The notes under the pieces: generated by a model | Database searches by the model: none | Seen by the model: only the letters and a program-made list of their open reading frames with translations | Told to the model about the DNA's origin: nothing | Program-made: the position numbers and the translations under genes | Source of the DNA: Nitrosomonadaceae bacterium | Lineage (GTDB): Bacteria > Pseudomonadota > Gammaproteobacteria > Burkholderiales > Nitrosomonadaceae | DNA: 22,975 nucleotides | Direction of reading: 5' to 3' | Assembly: GCA_024644425.1 (NCBI GenBank) | Contig: JAHELA010000008.1 | Coordinates: 1-22,975 of the forward strand | Part shown: positions 1 to 5,747 of the stretch, in pieces | How the letters are laid out: every line of letters begins with the position of its first letter | Numbering within the stretch: position 1 is the stretch's first letter

Positions 1-495
1 AATGCACCGGAATATGGTGGCCATACGGTAAGCCGATATGGATTAGAGCGTATTCGCTATGGAGCACACTTATATCGGAGTATAGATAAACCAATATTAC
101 TGACGGGAGGTGATCCGTTGAGTATTGGTTCATCAGAAGCAGAACAAATGAAGCGGGTACTACAAAACGATTTCCATATTCCAGTAAAATGGATAGAAAG
201 TACTTCAATTAATACTCGTGAGAATGCATACAAAAGTTTTACCGTCCTGAAAAAGGATAACATAACGAATATTGCGCTAGTTACACATGCTTGGCATATG
301 CCTCGGGCTGCAAGGGAGTTTAAGCAAGCTGGTTTCGAAGTCACGCCTGCTCCTACTGCACATACCACTCGTTATAAAAACAATTTTCTAACATTTGTTC
401 CCTCTGCCATAGCATTACTAAAAAGTAGTCTTTTTATACATGAAATTATTGGAATGTTATGGTATTGGCTAACTCCAGCTCCTAATCAATCGTAG
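1..495 (+). CDS. YdcF/ElyC-like DUF218 domain protein, 5' truncated by window edge
   Basis: The reading frame is open from the first base and ends at TAG 493-495, so about 164 C-terminal residues are visible and the start lies outside the window. The visible part opens with NAPEYGG, then has GLERIRYGA, PILLTGGDP, the acidic SEAEQMKRVL segment, STSINTRENA and LVTHAWHMPRA. This is the order of conserved blocks in DUF218 proteins (YdcF, SanA, ElyC). ElyC-type members are membrane-anchored envelope proteins linked to cell wall precursor homeostasis; that role is family knowledge and is not shown here. A hydrophobic stretch near the C-terminus (VPSAIALLKSSLFIHEIIGM) is unlike the strongly charged end of a soluble enzyme. 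An internal TTG at 118 would give only a fragment and is not a credible start. The exact subfamily is uncertain. Confidence 0.82.
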   Translation, partial: NAPEYGGHTVSRYGLERIRYGAHLYRSIDKPILLTGGDPLSIGSSEAEQMKRVLQNDFHIPVKWIESTSINTRENAYKSFTVLKKDNITNIALVTHAWHMPRAAREFKQAGFEVTPAPTAHTTRYKNNFLTFVPSAIALLKSSLFIHEIIGMLWYWLTPAPNQS

Positions 496-567
496 AGTTA
501 GTGTTAATAAAAGAGGAATATTTTTCAGTATCAAATAATATTTAGGAATCTTAAGCGAAAAATTGCT

Positions 568-984
568 ATGAAAGTTAGTATTAAATGGAATGATTCAGTG
601 AGTTTTCTAGGTGAGACGGAAAGCGGTCACAAAGTGATAATGGATGGTGCCCCAGAAGTAGGCGGAAGAAATCTTGGGTTACGTCCAATGGAAATGATAC
701 TGATTGGAGCCGGTGGATGCACAGCTTCTGATGTGGTGCTGATTTTAAAAAAATGTCGCCAGAAAATTATTAACTGTATGGTAGAAATCGAGGCAGAAAG
801 AGCAAAAGAAAATCCAAAGGTATTTACGCGTATTCATTATCACTTTATTTTGACTGGGGAGAATATAACTCCTCGGAAAGTGGAGCGGGCTATTAATTTA
901 TCAGCAGAAAAATATTGTTCAGCTTCAATTATGCTTGGAAAAACAGCAGAAATAACGCATGATTTTGAGATCGTGCAAGGATAA
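568..984 (+). CDS. OsmC/YhfA-like family protein (peroxide-reducing fold)
   Basis: This 138-residue protein has the OsmC fold pattern: an N-terminal beta-rich part, then PMEMILIGAGGC with Cys51 at the start of the central helix, and KYCS with Cys117. The two cysteines sit where OsmC/Ohr proteins have their redox pair. The length (about 135-145) and the GGCTASDV context are closest to the YhfA-like subgroup, which is less well characterised than Ohr or OsmC. A role in thiol-dependent peroxide handling is therefore inferred from family membership. The ATG start gives the usual N-terminus (MKVSIKWND); no good Shine-Dalgarno precedes it. The gene converges on coq7, with only 9 bp between the two stop codons. 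Confidence 0.85.
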   Translation: MKVSIKWNDSVSFLGETESGHKVIMDGAPEVGGRNLGLRPMEMILIGAGGCTASDVVLILKKCRQKIINCMVEIEAERAKENPKVFTRIHYHFILTGENITPRKVERAINLSAEKYCSASIMLGKTAEITHDFEIVQG

Positions 985-993
985 AGACTTTTG

Positions 994-1620
994 TCAAACC
1001 CAATATGTTGTTTGAGTCATCACCTTAGAACCCAATTTCATAAGTAGCTTGACTGATGCTGGTAACTCAACTCCTCCATGATGCATTGCAGTAGTAGCAT
1101 GTTGTCCTTCGTCAATTTGCATTTGAGAAACTATTGCGCGGCTTTTTTCGTCTTGTTGTGGTAAGCGTTGTAAGTGTCCTGCTAGATGGGCTTCTACTTG
1201 ACGTTCTGTTTCAGCTAGAAAGCCTAGATTCCATTTGTCACCAAGCATCCCCGCTACTGTACCTATGACAAATGATCCGCTATACCATAAAGGGTTTAGT
1301 AGGCTTTTTCGTCCGCCCAATTCTTTAATGCGGCGTTCTGTCCAGGCTAGATGTTCTGTTTCCTCGCATGCAGCTTGAGTTAGGTTTTGTTGTACTATAT
1401 TATCTCGGGCAGTAAATGCTTGTCCTTGATACAGAGCCTGTGCACAAACCTCTCCAGTATGATTAATACGCATCAAAGCTGCAGATTCACGCTTTTCGGC
1501 ATTAGTAAGTTCTGTTTCTGGGCAATCATTTCCAGGAACTATACGTATTGTTTGTGCGGGTGTCAGCAGCGTACGAAGAGCGCTGTCGAAACCAATAATA
1601 ATTTTCTCTATGCTCAGCAT
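994..1620 (-). CDS. coq7: 3-demethoxyubiquinol 3-hydroxylase (Coq7)
   Basis: This 208-residue ferritin-like di-iron hydroxylase carries out the penultimate step of aerobic ubiquinone synthesis, adding the C6 (yeast C5) hydroxyl to demethoxyubiquinol at the inner membrane. The expected metal ligands are visible: Glu57 in NHTGEVCAQALY, Glu87 and His90 in EETEH, Glu139 in ETERQVEAHL, and Glu171 and His174 in DEGQH. The length matches the bacterial type that uses Coq7 in place of UbiF. The ATG start gives a typical N-terminus with a leading helix; no clear Shine-Dalgarno is seen. It lies 31 bp downstream of the GlcF-like gene on the same strand, so the two may be co-transcribed. Confidence 0.96.
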   Translation of the reverse strand: MLSIEKIIIGFDSALRTLLTPAQTIRIVPGNDCPETELTNAEKRESAALMRINHTGEVCAQALYQGQAFTARDNIVQQNLTQAACEETEHLAWTERRIKELGGRKSLLNPLWYSGSFVIGTVAGMLGDKWNLGFLAETERQVEAHLAGHLQRLPQQDEKSRAIVSQMQIDEGQHATTAMHHGGVELPASVKLLMKLGSKVMTQTTYWV

Positions 1621-1651
1621 AAAAATTTCTAGATGGACAATATATTTAAGA

Positions 1652-2908
1652 TCATGTTTTCATCTGACGCACAAGTAGTGATACAGGATGCAATACTTCT
1701 ATTTTCGAATCTAAATTTTGCAACATGCTAGAAATATGCATTGAACAACCAATGTTTGAAGTAACTAAAAAACGCAAGTCTCTATTGTTTAATGCAGCTA
1801 TTTTATCATCTAAAAGTGCTTTTGCCATTACTGGCTGATCAAGGAAATATGTCCCCGCTGCGCCGCAGCACTGGTCATTACCAGGTAGTGGAATAACTTG
1901 AGCTTCAGGAATGCGCGACAATAATGTATAAGGATGTTCTGAGCTATGTAACACATTTCGCAGCGTACATGGATCATGCACCATAATTTTATTAGAAGAC
2001 GGAGCAATTCTTATATTTTTCCATCCATCTGTAGTTTCTAGAAATTTGCTGATATCCATTATCCTGGCAGAGAAATCAGAATGATATTTTGCTAATTGTG
2101 TGCCACAACCTGAATTTGTAGTAATGATTGCATTCAAATTGAGTTCATTAAATGCTGCTACATTCTTCTGTGCTAGTTGAATTGCCGTTATTGAGTCACC
2201 TCCATGTTGATGTATTGCACCACAGCAAGTTTGCATTGGAGGGACATGCACCGTATAACCTAGGCGATTAAGCGCATATATTGAGTCATTCAGAGTTGTT
2301 ACATCTGCAAGTCTTGCAACACATCCAAGAAATAGCCCTACTTCACCACGAGGCGTCCCAGTGGGCGAATAAATTTTACTCCAAGATTTAGTTAGGCTTG
2401 TTTTATTAGACGAGGTACGAGGTATGTAAATATAAGGTAATTGTTTATTTAGGATAGAAAACTTAGTTTTTTTTAGTAAACCTGATTTATTTAACAATGC
2501 TTGTAGACCTAGTTTCTGGTATAAAAATAATAGTGGTCGTAACGCATCAAAACGTTTGGGTTTTGCGATGAGTTCATTTTCTATAAATAAACGCAACCAA
2601 GATTTATGAAATATTGTTTCATCCTTTAATGTGGAAAATTGAGATGTTGTTATCATGGCACGTGCTTTATCTACCAATTGTCCATAGGCTACTTGGTTAG
2701 GGCAGACCGCCTCACAGGAGCGACAAGTAAGACAGCTGTCTATGTGCTTTACAAATCGTGAGTTCATTGGAATTCGTCCGCTCGCCACACCGCTCATAAG
2801 GTTTATACGTCCACGTGGAGAATCAGCCTCAGATAAGGTTATTCGGTATGTGGGGCAATGTGGCAAACACAAACCACAGGAGACGCAGCGATCGGCTTCC
2901 ACAAGCAA
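1652..2908 (-). CDS. glcF: GlcF-like iron-sulfur / CCG-domain oxidoreductase subunit
   Basis: The protein resembles the iron-sulfur subunit of glycolate oxidase and related heterodisulfide-reductase-like subunits. Two [4Fe-4S] motifs lie at the N-terminus: Cys8-Cys11-Cys14-Cys18 (CVSCGLCLPHCP) and Cys59-Cys62-Cys65-Cys69 (CLTCRSCEAVCP). Two cysteine-rich CCG domains follow, recognisable by GLFLGCVARL, TCCGAIHQHGG, HDPCTLRNVL and NDQCCGAAGTYF. GlcF passes electrons from the FAD subunits GlcD/GlcE to the quinone pool; neither partner gene is in this window, so the physiological substrate is uncertain. The start is a problem. The first usable start codon is TTG at 2906-2908, without a ribosome binding site and only seven residues before the first cluster cysteine. 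The frame stays open, and looks coding, up to the stop at 2963-2965. A short linker before the first CCG domain holds SPTGTPRGEV, a repeat shared with MurB. Confidence 0.85.
   Translation of the reverse strand: MLVEADRCVSCGLCLPHCPTYRITLSEADSPRGRINLMSGVASGRIPMNSRFVKHIDSCLTCRSCEAVCPNQVAYGQLVDKARAMITTSQFSTLKDETIFHKSWLRLFIENELIAKPKRFDALRPLLFLYQKLGLQALLNKSGLLKKTKFSILNKQLPYIYIPRTSSNKTSLTKSWSKIYSPTGTPRGEVGLFLGCVARLADVTTLNDSIYALNRLGYTVHVPPMQTCCGAIHQHGGDSITAIQLAQKNVAAFNELNLNAIITTNSGCGTQLAKYHSDFSARIMDISKFLETTDGWKNIRIAPSSNKIMVHDPCTLRNVLHSSEHPYTLLSRIPEAQVIPLPGNDQCCGAAGTYFLDQPVMAKALLDDKIAALNNRDLRFLVTSNIGCSMHISSMLQNLDSKIEVLHPVSLLVRQMKT
2340..2369 (-). repeat. 30-bp coding repeat with palindromic ends, copy 1 (in glcF-like gene)
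   Basis: Read on the - strand, this begins TTCGCC and ends GGTGAAGT. It aligns without gaps to 16795-16824 (+) at 24 of 30 positions, including 14 contiguous identical bases at the 3' end (CCTCGTGGTGAAGT). The two ends can pair (TTCGCC-C-AC with GTGGTGAA, one bulged base). It encodes SPTGTPRGEV in the linker before the first CCG domain. Two copies in one window could still be partly coincidental. Confidence 0.4.
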
Positions 2909-2965
2909 TAAGCTAGGTAAGGACTCAGATTCTAAGTTAGTAGATTTTATGGTTTTTTCCGATTA

Positions 2966-3193
2966 AAAAGGGGCGTATGAAACCAAGTTAGGTTTTAGCT
3001 AAAAGTGTTATAAAGTCTACTCGCAAATAAACTCAAAGTGTATGTTTGTATTTGATACAGATCAGATTTCAGCTGCATAATATAGTTTCTTGCTATCCGA
3101 AAATTTTTTTATGGGTACAAATATTCATTTGTAAAAATTTATTATGTGTAAAATGATTTGCTTACTAATTTCAATTTCTTCATTAAATTTGAT
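2966..3193. other. AT-rich intergenic region between glcF-like gene and rnpB
   Basis: No coding potential, tRNA or other RNA gene is seen here. It contains a perfect 12-bp palindrome TTTTAGCTAAAA at 2993-3004, next to the candidate - strand promoter at 3007-3036. Both may belong to control of the glcF-like gene. The right end leads into the rnpB -10 box. The rest (about 3040-3160) shows nothing I recognise. Confidence 0.5.
3007..3036 (-). promoter_or_regulatory. Candidate sigma-70 promoter for glcF-like gene and coq7
   Basis: On the - strand, TTGAGT (3031-3036) and TATAAC (3007-3012) are separated by 18 bp, a fair match to a housekeeping promoter. It would start transcription near position 3000, about 90 bp upstream of the TTG start of the glcF-like gene. 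In this AT-rich sequence, chance matches are common. Confidence 0.35.
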
Positions 3194-3199
3194 TATAAT
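3194..3199 (+). promoter_or_regulatory. Candidate -10 box of the rnpB promoter
   Basis: A perfect TATAAT lies 10 bp before the first base of the RNase P RNA, the expected distance for a -10 element. No convincing -35 hexamer is seen; TTCAAT at 3170-3175 with an 18-bp spacer is the best and is weak. Confidence 0.6.
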
Positions 3200-3208
3200 A
3201 CGTTCGTA

Positions 3209-3506
3209 GAAGTTGGCTAGACAGTCGCTGCCGATTTTCAGTAATGAAAAATTGGGAGAGGAAAGTCCGGGCTCCATAGAGCATGATGCCGGTTAATAGC
3301 CGGCCGCCGTGAGGCGAGGAATAGGGCCACAGAGACGAGCGTATTAAGTTACGGTGAAACGCGGTAACCTCCATCTGGAGCAAGACCAAATAGACAGACT
3401 ATGACGTTGCTCGCTGAGTCTGCGGGTAGGTTGCTTGAGCACATGAGTAACCGTGTGCCTAGAGGAATGACTGTCCACGACAGAACCCGGCTTATCGGCC
3501 AGCTTC
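3209..3506 (+). ncRNA. rnpB: RNase P RNA, bacterial type A
   Basis: This is the catalytic RNA of RNase P, which removes 5' leaders from tRNA precursors together with the RnpA protein. The ends pair as P1: GAAGTTGGC at 3209-3217 with GCCAGCTTC at 3498-3506. The universal P4 halves are GAGGAAAGTCCGGGCTC and ACAGAACCCGGCTTATCGG. GGAGCAAGACCAAATAG, GGTAGGTTGCTTGAGC and AGAGGAATGACTGTCCACGA are also typical. The L15 GGTAA that contacts the tRNA CCA end is in CGCGGTAACCTCC. P3 is a simple hairpin around CCGATTTTCA. At about 298 nt it is shorter than E. coli M1 RNA (377 nt). The saving is mainly in the P12-P14 region, which here is reduced to a 4-bp stem. A T6 run follows two bases after P1. Confidence 0.97.
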
Positions 3507-3522
3507 GCTTTTTTCAAAAAAC

Positions 3523-3563
3523 GTATTACAAATGAATCGATCACATTGGTTTGCTTGTAATAC
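3523..3563. terminator. Long imperfect hairpin downstream of rnpB, possible terminator
   Basis: GTATTACAA (3523-3531) and TTGTAATAC (3555-3563) pair perfectly over 9 bp. After one A/C mismatch, 3533-3540 can pair with 3546-3553, including several G-U pairs, closing on a 5-base loop (TCACA). It sits 17 bp after the 3' end of rnpB. The next T-rich run (3576-3582) starts 12 bp beyond the stem, so it is not a textbook intrinsic terminator. It could instead define a processed RNA end. Confidence 0.4.
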
Positions 3564-3601
3564 ATTATCTATATATTTTTTTATTTCTATTCTTGTTTTT
3601 T

Positions 3602-3655
3602 TCCTAATTCATAAATATCTTACAAGGTAGTAAATTACCTTCAATTAGGATCCTA
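3602..3655. repeat. Nested inverted repeats in the rnpB-mraZ intergenic region
   Basis: TCCTAATT (3602-3609) pairs with AATTAGGA (3643-3650). Inside it, AAGGTAG (3624-3630) pairs with TTACCTT (3635-3641) around a TAAA loop. The palindrome TAGGATCCTA overlaps the right end at 3646-3655, so alternative foldings exist. The function is unknown; the position is about 100 bp upstream of the candidate mraZ promoter. The rest of the 3507-3868 gap is AT-rich, apart from the promoter and MraZ boxes listed separately. Confidence 0.35.
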
Positions 3656-3753
3656 TCCCATTTATTTATATAGTGTATTCCTATATTCAATGAAGTTTCT
3701 TCGAGTTTTTCCTTAAGTCTTTGTCACATAAACAAAAATCCCTTATTTTTCAC

Positions 3754-3782
3754 TTGACTTGACTATATTTTTTAATTACAGT
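3754..3782 (+). promoter_or_regulatory. Candidate dcw (mra) promoter
   Basis: TTGACT (3754-3759) and TACAGT (3777-3782) are 17 bp apart, and the TTGACT half is itself tandemly repeated (3759-3764). The -10 end touches the first TGGGN box, as expected if MraZ represses here. A competing reading is TTGTCA (3721-3726), 17 bp, TATTTT (3744-3749). The exact start cannot be chosen by eye. Confidence 0.45.
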
Positions 3783-3806
3783 GGGCATAAGTGGGGAAAA
3801 GTGGGG
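3782..3806 (+). promoter_or_regulatory. MraZ operator: three TGGGN direct repeats
   Basis: TGGGC (3782-3786), TGGGG (3792-3796) and TGGGG (3802-3806) lie exactly 10 bp apart with 5-bp spacers. Known E. coli MraZ sites are TGGGN repeats with 5-nt spacers upstream of mraZ. All three boxes would lie on one helix face, 62-86 bp upstream of the mraZ start. The expected effect is repression of the cluster by its own first product. Confidence 0.85.
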
Positions 3807-3844
3807 GAAAAGATGAGCTTGAATCAATTTCGAGATCATAAATT

Positions 3845-3865
3845 TCCCCTTAAAAACAAAGGGGA
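3845..3865 (+). promoter_or_regulatory. Hairpin enclosing the mraZ Shine-Dalgarno
   Basis: TCCCCTT (3845-3851) and AAGGGGA (3859-3865) form a perfect 7-bp stem with a 7-base A-rich loop. The 3' arm contains the only Shine-Dalgarno-like sequence before the ATG at 3869. A folded leader would hide the ribosome binding site of mraZ. The pairing is seen in the sequence; a regulatory effect is inferred. Confidence 0.5.
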
Positions 3866-3868
3866 TAT

Positions 3869-4315
3869 ATGTTTCGTGGTATCACTCAACTTAGTCTAGA
3901 TAACAAAGGAAGACTTACGGTACCGACAAAGTATCGTGATAGCTTGATTTCTTTCTGTGCAGGCCATTTGGTCCTCACAGCAGATCCTTCAAAATGTTTA
4001 TTGGTTTATCCTCAACCAGCTTGGGAGCCAATAGAACAGAAGCTCAATAGTCTTTCAAGTTTCAATCCACAAACCCGTAGTTTGCAGCGCCTACTCGTTG
4101 GAAACGCCAGCGATGTAGAGATGGATAATGCTGGACGTATTTTGGTGCCCCCTCCTTTGCGTCAATTTGCAGGTCTAAAAAAGAATGTAGTACTAGTAGG
4201 ACAGGGCGCAAAACTTGAATTATGGGAAGATGAAAAATGGAACCAGCAAATTGAAGATTCACTGATATTAAAGGATAGCAATATGCCGTCTGAACTTGAT
4301 GGTTTTTCATTGTAA
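3869..4315 (+). CDS. mraZ: Transcriptional regulator MraZ
   Basis: MraZ is a ring-forming AbrB-like DNA-binding protein that represses its own promoter and thereby the dcw cluster. This 148-residue protein has the usual length and two SpoVT-AbrB half-domains, each with the signature loop: LDNKGRLTVP near residues 10-19 and MDNAGRILVP near residues 85-94. N-terminal MFRGITQLSLD is typical and fixes the start. AGGGGA lies just upstream, but within a hairpin. It is the first gene of the cluster, with rsmH 20 bp downstream, and three TGGGN boxes upstream support autoregulation. Confidence 0.97.
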   Translation: MFRGITQLSLDNKGRLTVPTKYRDSLISFCAGHLVLTADPSKCLLVYPQPAWEPIEQKLNSLSSFNPQTRSLQRLLVGNASDVEMDNAGRILVPPPLRQFAGLKKNVVLVGQGAKLELWEDEKWNQQIEDSLILKDSNMPSELDGFSL

Positions 4316-4335
4316 TGTTGTGGCGATGATCGTAT

Positions 4336-5271
4336 ATGCATATCACGGTATTGCCATATGAGGCAGTAGATGCACTGAAAATTAAATCAGATGGAGTTTA
4401 TGTTGACGGTACTTTTGGTTATGGCGGCCATAGCCGCCTAATTTTAGAAAGACTAAACAAAAATGGCAGACTATTCGCATTTGATAAAGATTTATCAGTA
4501 GTAATTAAGGGCCAGACAATAAAGGACAGATGCTTTCATATAACACATAGCAGTTTTTCTCGAATGCAGAGGGAACTACAGAAGTTAGGAGTGAATAAAG
4601 TGGACGGGGTATTACTGGACTTAGGGGTATCTTCATTACAACTTGAAGATATATCCCGGGGATTCAGTTTTCAGATAAATGGGCCACTCGATATGCGTAT
4701 GGATACGAGCCAGGGGCAGAGTGCTGCAGAATGGATTGCATCTGTTTCTGAAGCTAATTTGAGGGAGGTAATAAAAAACTATGGGGAAGAGCGTTTTGCA
4801 AAACAAATTGCCAGAGCAATCATTACGACAAGAGCGCGGCAGCCTATCGTTACTTCACTTCAGCTTGCCGAGATCGTGGCAAAGGCCGTACGCTCGCGCA
4901 AGCAAAATCAGAATCCGGCGACGCGCACTTTTCAGGCCATACGGATTTATCTCAATCAGGAGCTTGAAGAGTTGTCGCTGAGCTTGCCGCAATGTGTGGA
5001 GTTATTAAATCCAGGGGGGAGGCTAGTAATTATTAGCTTTCATTCATTAGAGGACCGAATAGTTAAGCGCTTTATGCGTGCATCTGCAAACCCCGATTTA
5101 TATCCTCGCAGGTTACCTATACGGAATAAAGAAATGCAATGTTCTGGCTCTCAAAAATTACATTTAGTAGGAAAAGCAGTGCGCCCTACAGAGAGTGAAA
5201 TCATTTTTAATCCGAGAGCCAGAAGTGCAGTGATGCGTGTAGCAGAACGAACTAATACTGATGGTTTTTAG
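4336..5271 (+). CDS. rsmH: 16S rRNA (cytosine-1402 N4)-methyltransferase RsmH (MraW)
   Basis: RsmH uses S-adenosylmethionine to methylate N4 of C1402 in the decoding centre of 16S rRNA. The 311-residue length is normal. Motif I is VDGTFGYGGHS (residues 23-33). Further conserved blocks are GVLLDLGVSSLQL (91-103), GPLDMRMD (116-123), ATRTFQAIRIYLNQEL (195-210) and GGRLVIISFHSLEDR (227-241). The ATG at 4336 is the only possible start, because an in-frame TGA lies at 4327-4329, and MHITVLPYEAV matches the family N-terminus. No clear Shine-Dalgarno is present; coupling to mraZ is plausible. It is the only rRNA-modifying enzyme in the cluster, in its usual place. Confidence 0.97.
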   Translation: MHITVLPYEAVDALKIKSDGVYVDGTFGYGGHSRLILERLNKNGRLFAFDKDLSVVIKGQTIKDRCFHITHSSFSRMQRELQKLGVNKVDGVLLDLGVSSLQLEDISRGFSFQINGPLDMRMDTSQGQSAAEWIASVSEANLREVIKNYGEERFAKQIARAIITTRARQPIVTSLQLAEIVAKAVRSRKQNQNPATRTFQAIRIYLNQELEELSLSLPQCVELLNPGGRLVIISFHSLEDRIVKRFMRASANPDLYPRRLPIRNKEMQCSGSQKLHLVGKAVRPTESEIIFNPRARSAVMRVAERTNTDGF

Positions 5272-5294
5272 TAGTAACTCTCAACTAACTTTAT

Positions 5295-5300
5295 AAGGAG
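5295..5300 (+). promoter_or_regulatory. Strong Shine-Dalgarno for the small ORF at 5309
   Basis: AAGGAG ends 8 bases before the ATG at 5309-5311. It is among the best ribosome binding sites in the window, comparable to that of ftsZ, and is the main support for translation of the short ORF. Confidence 0.7.
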
Positions 5301-5308
5301 AAGGGGAA

Positions 5309-5410
5309 ATGAAAAATATGGTTCAAGAGATATTACTCGTGTTAGTTATTACTGTTATTAGTGTAACAACTGCATTTTTTATTGCACAAACAAGTAATTC
5401 CTTACTATAG
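5309..5410 (+). CDS. Small single-span membrane protein of unknown function (33 aa)
   Basis: ATG at 5309 opens a 33-codon frame ending at TAG 5408-5410. It fills most of the 170-bp gap between rsmH and ftsL. The predicted peptide has a short polar N-terminus (MKNMVQE), about 19 hydrophobic residues (ILLVLVITVISVTTAFFIA) and a small polar tail ending SNSLL, which suggests one transmembrane helix. A full AAGGAG lies 8 bp upstream. It is not part of FtsL: the frames differ and FtsL has its own start, ribosome binding site and membrane segment. I recognise no family. Its size and location would suit a small divisome or membrane-associated peptide, but this is inference. It could also be a fortuitous or leader ORF. 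Confidence 0.6.
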   Translation: MKNMVQEILLVLVITVISVTTAFFIAQTSNSLL

Positions 5411-5441
5411 GCGCAACTAATATTAGCTAGTAGGAACTGAA

Positions 5442-5747
5442 GTGATTAGATTAAACATTTTTTTAATTTTGATTGCTATCGTCTGCGCGTTAGGTGTTGT
5501 GACTTCACAGCACAAAGCACGTAAGCTTTTTACGGAACTGGAAAGAACACGAGAACAGACAAGACAGTTAGCGGTAGAGTGGGGGCAATTGCAGCTTGAA
5601 CAAAGTACTTGGGCGATGCGTGCACGCATTGAAAAAATCGCAACCGAGAAGCTACATATGAAAGTACCAGATATATCACAAGTTAAAGTAATTTCGTTAG
5701 TAGGATCCAACAATTCAGTTAACTCTGTAGATGGCCAAGAGCTATGA
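5442..5747 (+). CDS. ftsL: Cell division protein FtsL
   Basis: FtsL is a small bitopic divisome protein that forms the FtsQLB complex with FtsB and FtsQ and activates FtsW-FtsI. This 101-residue protein has the expected layout: a short cytoplasmic N-terminus, a membrane segment at about residues 3-20 (LNIFLILIAIVCALGVV), then a periplasmic coiled coil (KLFTELERTREQTRQLAVEW and onward). The later AMRARIEKIATEKLHMKVP resembles the conserved FtsL C-terminal motif. The start is GTG at 5442, with AGGA six bases upstream. The stop overlaps the ftsI start as ATGA, indicating translational coupling. Confidence 0.93.
   Translation: MIRLNIFLILIAIVCALGVVTSQHKARKLFTELERTREQTRQLAVEWGQLQLEQSTWAMRARIEKIATEKLHMKVPDISQVKVISLVGSNNSVNSVDGQEL

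Noticed and set aside
2742..2966. + strand ORF opposite the start of the glcF-like gene
   Set aside because: It mirrors the cysteine-rich coding region on the other strand and has no ribosome binding site or family resemblance.
3183..3565. Two - strand ORFs overlapping rnpB
   Set aside because: They are antisense to RNase P RNA. Peptides such as KPGSVVDSHS arise from the conserved RNA sequence and are a familiar false gene call.
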